Shown piece after piece: positions 7,762 to 10,000 of a stretch of 10,000 nt of DNA. The translations under genes were made by a program, and so were the position numbers. How positions within the stretch are numbered: position 1 is the first letter of the stretch; each line of letters starts with the position of its first letter. The notes below the pieces were generated by a model that worked only from the letters and a program-made list of their open reading frames with translations, did no database searches and was not told the origin of the DNA. Location of the stretch: the NCBI GenBank assembly GCA_009663005.1, contig CM018893.1, positions 9,022,107-9,032,106 on the forward strand, in the 5' to 3' direction. Origin of the DNA: Actinidia chinensis. Taxonomy: Eukaryota; Streptophyta; Magnoliopsida; Ericales; Actinidiaceae.

Positions 7762-8541
7762 CTGAAAACAAACAACTGTAAAAAAAATTCTAAGGCGCAT
7801 CACAGAAATGACATACAATGTTTGGTACAAAATAAACCTGAAGTAAATACCTACACACAATAACTGATTTCAGCTGAAATCTCCTACACCTGACACAACT
7901 TTGTCCTTCAGTGTTTCTCTCATCTTTTTCATGCATAAACTTTGGGCATAAGAATGATACATCATCGTGGAGTTAGATTCTTGAACAAGAAGGAGGTTAG
8001 ATACGACTGAGGGAATCGATAGACTTGTGACTTGTTGCTTGGAATGTTGATTTTGAACTAAATTGCTTTAGGTAAATTAATTAAGGCATTTCATATTTTC
8101 TAACGAGGCAATTTCAAATTTACTGTAGCAACACTCGACAATCAATTTATTTTAATCCCCAGTTTGGGACCACAACTAAAACAACACGACTCCATCTGTA
8201 TGCCCAGATATGAAGTACTGGAGAAGAAAATGATTCCTTTGGCATGAACAAGCATCAGATAGAGCATGGATCTCATTGCATATTTGCAACTAAATTAAAT
8301 AAAAATAAAACTTGGCCCAGACATTTCGAAGTACAAAAATACTCCGGAGATTCACTGATGGAATTTAGCAAGGTTTTCCAAAAATTAAATGTGGAAGGCC
8401 AATCTAACCTGTCCCGTGTTCATTTTATAAAATGAAATCCCTTGTCATATTTTAAGAAGAATATTCAGCAATTTTTTGTGCCTCAGTAACATAATAAACT
8501 TGATATCCAATGGAATACATACAAGAATGAAAAAAAATAAC
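7762..8541 (-). other. Intronic stretch between the fourth LRR exon and the juxtamembrane exon
   Basis: The stretch is bounded by a donor (GT at 8541-8540) and the TTTTCAG acceptor at 7762. The last LRR (family segment LSFLDLSFNNLSGPTPK) should be encoded within it. My best candidate is 8356-8408, listed separately. The rest is AT-rich with no recognisable content. A 63-codon open frame on the plus strand at 8244-8435 has no family resemblance and crosses the candidate exon. Confidence 0.5.
8356..8408 (-). pseudogene. Possible last LRR exon (weak)
   Basis: After GGGACAG (AG at 8410-8409) the bases GTTAGATTGGCCTTCC, an AATTTTTGG stretch and AAAACCTTGCTAAA follow, which resemble in order the LDLSFN, NL and PK-LAK parts of the family's last LRR exon. 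A GTGAAT donor is at 8355. It is shorter than expected and no clean frame exists, so this is an order-based guess. A second weak candidate is the GGTCCCAAACTGG stretch near 8156-8172 (GP-like). Confidence 0.28.
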
Positions 8542-8601
8542 CTGTCAGAGTTGCAAACAGGTCTGGGAATCTGTTCCAGATAACTTATTTCGCAAGCCCG
8601 C
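8542..8601 (-). pseudogene. LRR exon (NKLSG..IPRPV)
   Basis: The acceptor TTTCAG ends at 8602. The exon reads LRNKLSGT in one frame and QIPRPV in the next, ending ACTCTGACAG/GTTA. This is one LRR of the pattern LxLxxNKLSGxIPxxVxxLT. Two single-base insertions (in the GGAACAG and GTTTGC stretches) explain the frame slip. The exon is about 60 bases; LRR-II exons of this type are usually 72, so some bases are missing or the acceptor lies further upstream. Confidence 0.65.
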
Positions 8602-8711
8602 CTGAAACTTGTTGTTGCAGATAATTATTTAAGACTAAAAAATCATGAAACCCAATGTTAAACCAGTTAGAATACATTGGATACCCATTGAAACTGTCAA
8701 GCTGCACTCAC

Positions 8712-8858
8712 GAGTAATTTAGATGAGTCAGGAAACCAAGAAGCTTGTGTAATTTTCACAAGTGACTGATTACCCCTACCCTAAGGTCAAATGTTTCTAG
8801 TTCTGACAGTTCCCATCTCAGATGAGACGGGACCAGATAACTGTTGTTCTGCAATAAC
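8712..8858 (-). pseudogene. Double-LRR exon (LLQNN...LETFDL...LTHLNY)
   Basis: The acceptor CATTGCAG ends at 8859. The exon reads LLQNN, then after a missing base LSGPVSSEM, then GELSELETFDLR, then GNQ and a damaged TGEIP segment, and LLGFLTHLNY up to CTC/GTGAGT (donor 8711-8710). Two consecutive 24-residue plant-type LRRs are recognisable, and the 147-base length is close to two 72-base units. A small GGGTA duplication (AGGGTAGGGGTA) sits at the border between the two repeats, and indels break the frame at least three times. Confidence 0.8.
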
Positions 8859-9621
8859 CTGCAATGAATGGAATCTGAAAGGGTTTACTGATCCATAGAA
8901 TGTTTAATTTTCCCATAACATAGAAACCCACCGATGTGTGCATCGGTAGACATGTAATAAAACGAGATTTAAGAATTTTGAAAATTAACATAAATTTCAA
9001 ATCAACAGGATCAACCTCTGAACTTAATGGAATGTCAGCTATGTCGCCTAGAAATTCCATTACCAGAAATAAGAGCCCTCAAAACAATAGAAGCTTAAAA
9101 GGAAGTGTAACTTTTGAAACAACTGAACGGGAAGAAGGTCTAATATGGTATGATGAATCTGCTTTCTTTTTCATTCTCTTCTTTTCTCCTCAATTCCCCC
9201 CCCCAAGCCCCCAAGAGAAAACTGCCACTATCTAAGTAGTTATACAGCATGAGAGGAGTAGTCTGAGATGGTTTGGCCATGTGAAAAAGGGGATATCATG
9301 AGACTCTAAAATAGGATGCATTGACCCCTACTAAAAATATAAAACTAAACAAATATAGCATAGCAGTTCACTCATCTCATCTTCTGATTGAGCCCTATTT
9401 GCGGTATGCAGTTTTTGTTCCTATTAAGGAAATATGCTAAAGGATTAGTCGACACCAAATTTAATTATTTGTTTGGAATTTCAAAAAAATAGTGAGTATC
9501 TGTTTTAACCAAAATAATCTCATTTTCCCCGGACGGGTCCCTTAAGCTTGACAATTCCAGAGCCTACAGTTGATATAAGAAAAAAGGCTCGTTAAATAAT
9601 GTTTAGCAACGCACAAACTCA
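8859..9621. other. Intronic / unassigned stretch upstream of the LRR exons
   Basis: The first LRR of the family (a GLSGTLSPSIG-like segment) should be encoded between here and the N-terminal cap exon, but I could not find it convincingly. A minus-strand stretch near 9020-9080 gives an ISGNGIS read that is only vaguely LRR-like. A 9-base C run is at 9196-9204. The LINE scrap at 9248-9298 lies inside. Open frames of 80 codons (minus, 8818-9060) and 99 codons (plus, 8936-9235) have no recognisable motifs. Confidence 0.45.
9248..9298 (+). mobile_element. LINE reverse-transcriptase scrap
   Basis: The plus strand reads HERSSLRWFGHVKKGIS and then TGA. The LRWFGHV box followed by basic residues is a very common signature near the end of plant LINE (non-LTR) reverse transcriptases. 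Only about 17 codons are recognisable. It lies antisense in an intron of the receptor-kinase locus. The exact match to the box makes chance unlikely, but the fragment is short and no poly-A tail or target-site duplication is visible. Confidence 0.55.
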
Positions 9622-9690
9622 CCTTATGAAGAGTTATCAATTATCAATCATCCATGCTCTATCTCAATGTTGTTAGCCATCACAAATTTG
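9622..9690 (-). pseudogene. Possible N-terminal cap exon of the receptor kinase (weak)
   Basis: On the minus strand a GTGATGGCTAACAAC stretch, then TTGAGATAGAGCATGGATGA and a GATAATTGATAACTC stretch, resemble codons for the family's LMAV.NK-RDEHGV-DGWDINS region, which lies just before the first LRR. The stretch ends ATAAG/GTGAGT, a good donor. The expected DPCTWN segment is missing. Frame is lost several times, so the assignment rests on order and partial similarity. Confidence 0.33.
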
Positions 9691-10000
9691 ACGCATTTAT
9701 AATCTTTTTTTTTTCTGGTTTGCATAATGTGTTGTTTAAGTTAAGCTGAGGTTAAAACTTCGAATTAATCATCCTGGCCAGAAGGTTGTCCTCTATATGA
9801 CCAGTTATAGCAATGTTGCGACATCAAACGCCTAACAGTAACTTGATTATCCAATGTGAAATACCACATCCCTGTATAAAGAACAGTAAGAGACAACAAA
9901 TTTCTCTTTAAAATTTAAGAAACCAAAATAAAATGACCCCAGAAGCAAAGAACTCCCACTGGGTGATAAATAGTAATGGAAGTAGCAATGAGAGATTGAA
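9691..10000. other. Right edge, no assigned gene; one short open stretch behind a good splice acceptor
   Basis: On the minus strand a pyrimidine-rich tract ending CTTTATACAG (AG at 9873-9872) is followed by about 34 open codons (9871 to a TAA at 9767-9765) including VTVRRLMSQHCYNWSYRGQP. I do not recognise this peptide, and it does not resemble the signal-peptide exon expected for the receptor kinase. The first exon of the kinase may lie beyond the window. Nothing else is visible. Confidence 0.3.

Larger units (their letters stand above)
5033..9690 (-). pseudogene. LRR receptor-like serine/threonine kinase (subfamily LRR-II, At5g45780-like), broken
   Basis: An intact member is a plasma-membrane receptor kinase: signal peptide, N-terminal cap, about five LRRs, one membrane span and a cytosolic Ser/Thr kinase. 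Seen here on the minus strand, from 5' to 3': LRR exons (LLQNN, GELSELETFDL, LGFLTHLNY, NKLSG), a juxtamembrane ITGNGF exon, a hydrophobic VVSITLLVCW exon followed by RSRLLFTSY, a glycine loop GQGGFG (7256-7239), HRDVKAAN (6118-6095), DFG (6058-6050), and the tail ending EESSFVIEPIELSGPR plus stop at 5033-5035. From memory the tail and exon breaks match Arabidopsis At5g45780 and its dicot orthologues. Splice borders are mostly good GT...AG. Nearly every exon has 1-base indels, and there are in-frame stops, so as given this is a pseudogene; a noisy read of a real gene is the alternative. The signal-peptide exon was not found, and the 5' end is uncertain. Confidence 0.9.

Noticed and set aside
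7465..7860. 131-codon open frame on the minus strand, the longest in the window
   Set aside because: It runs through the juxtamembrane exon in the wrong frame, a short intron, and part of the membrane-span exon. It is a chance read-through of the broken kinase locus, not a gene.
8818..9060. Minus-strand open frame with a VDP segment, considered as the DPCTWN cap of the receptor
   Set aside because: Only V-D-P matches; the Cys and Trp that define the cap are absent and the flanks do not fit.
8936..9235. 99-codon open frame on the plus strand
   Set aside because: It has no recognisable motif, a low-complexity Phe/Pro/Ser-rich end over a C run, and lies in intronic sequence.
1..10000. CRISPR array, tRNA, rRNA or bacterial operon
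   Set aside because: No regularly spaced repeats, no cloverleaf or rRNA-like conserved blocks, and the spliced plant genes and LTR element exclude a prokaryotic context.

Overview
The window looks like a stretch of a flowering-plant nuclear genome, probably a dicot. It is AT-rich, it carries a Ty1/copia LTR retrotransposon, and it holds an intron-rich leucine-rich-repeat receptor kinase locus whose exon phases and protein tail match a plant-specific subfamily. There are no bacterial-style operons, no RNA genes and no CRISPR array. The species cannot be named from the sequence. No gene in the window looks intact as given.

Left part, plus strand (about 1680-4760): a decayed Ty1/copia element. 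In order it shows a GAG-pre-integrase/zinc-finger remnant, an integrase core, the integrase C-terminal and linker region, a reverse transcriptase with its YVDD box, a 3' untranslated segment, a purine-rich tract and one 3' LTR (4138-4760, TGTTAG...CCAACA). The frame is broken many times and most of RNase H is missing. The 5' LTR is not in the window. Bases 1-1679 precede the first recognisable domain; they may hold the leader, gag and protease, but I recognise nothing there.

Right part, minus strand (5033 to about 9690): a broken gene for an LRR receptor-like serine/threonine kinase of subfamily LRR-II, closest in my memory to Arabidopsis At5g45780. From 3' to 5' it has the C-terminal kinase exon, the catalytic-loop/DFG exon, the N-lobe exon with the glycine loop, a membrane-anchor exon, a juxtamembrane exon and several LRR exons. 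A weak candidate for the N-terminal cap exon lies near 9622-9690. Exon order and splice sites are retained, but almost every exon carries 1-base indels or stops, and the last exon has a deletion that creates an immediate stop. The intron upstream of the LRR exons also contains a scrap of LINE reverse transcriptase (9248-9298).

The two loci converge: the LTR ends about 270 bases from the kinase stop codon. Many lesions in both unrelated loci are single-base insertions, so uncorrected sequencing error is a real alternative to, or addition to, genuine decay. I found no convincing new biological system.
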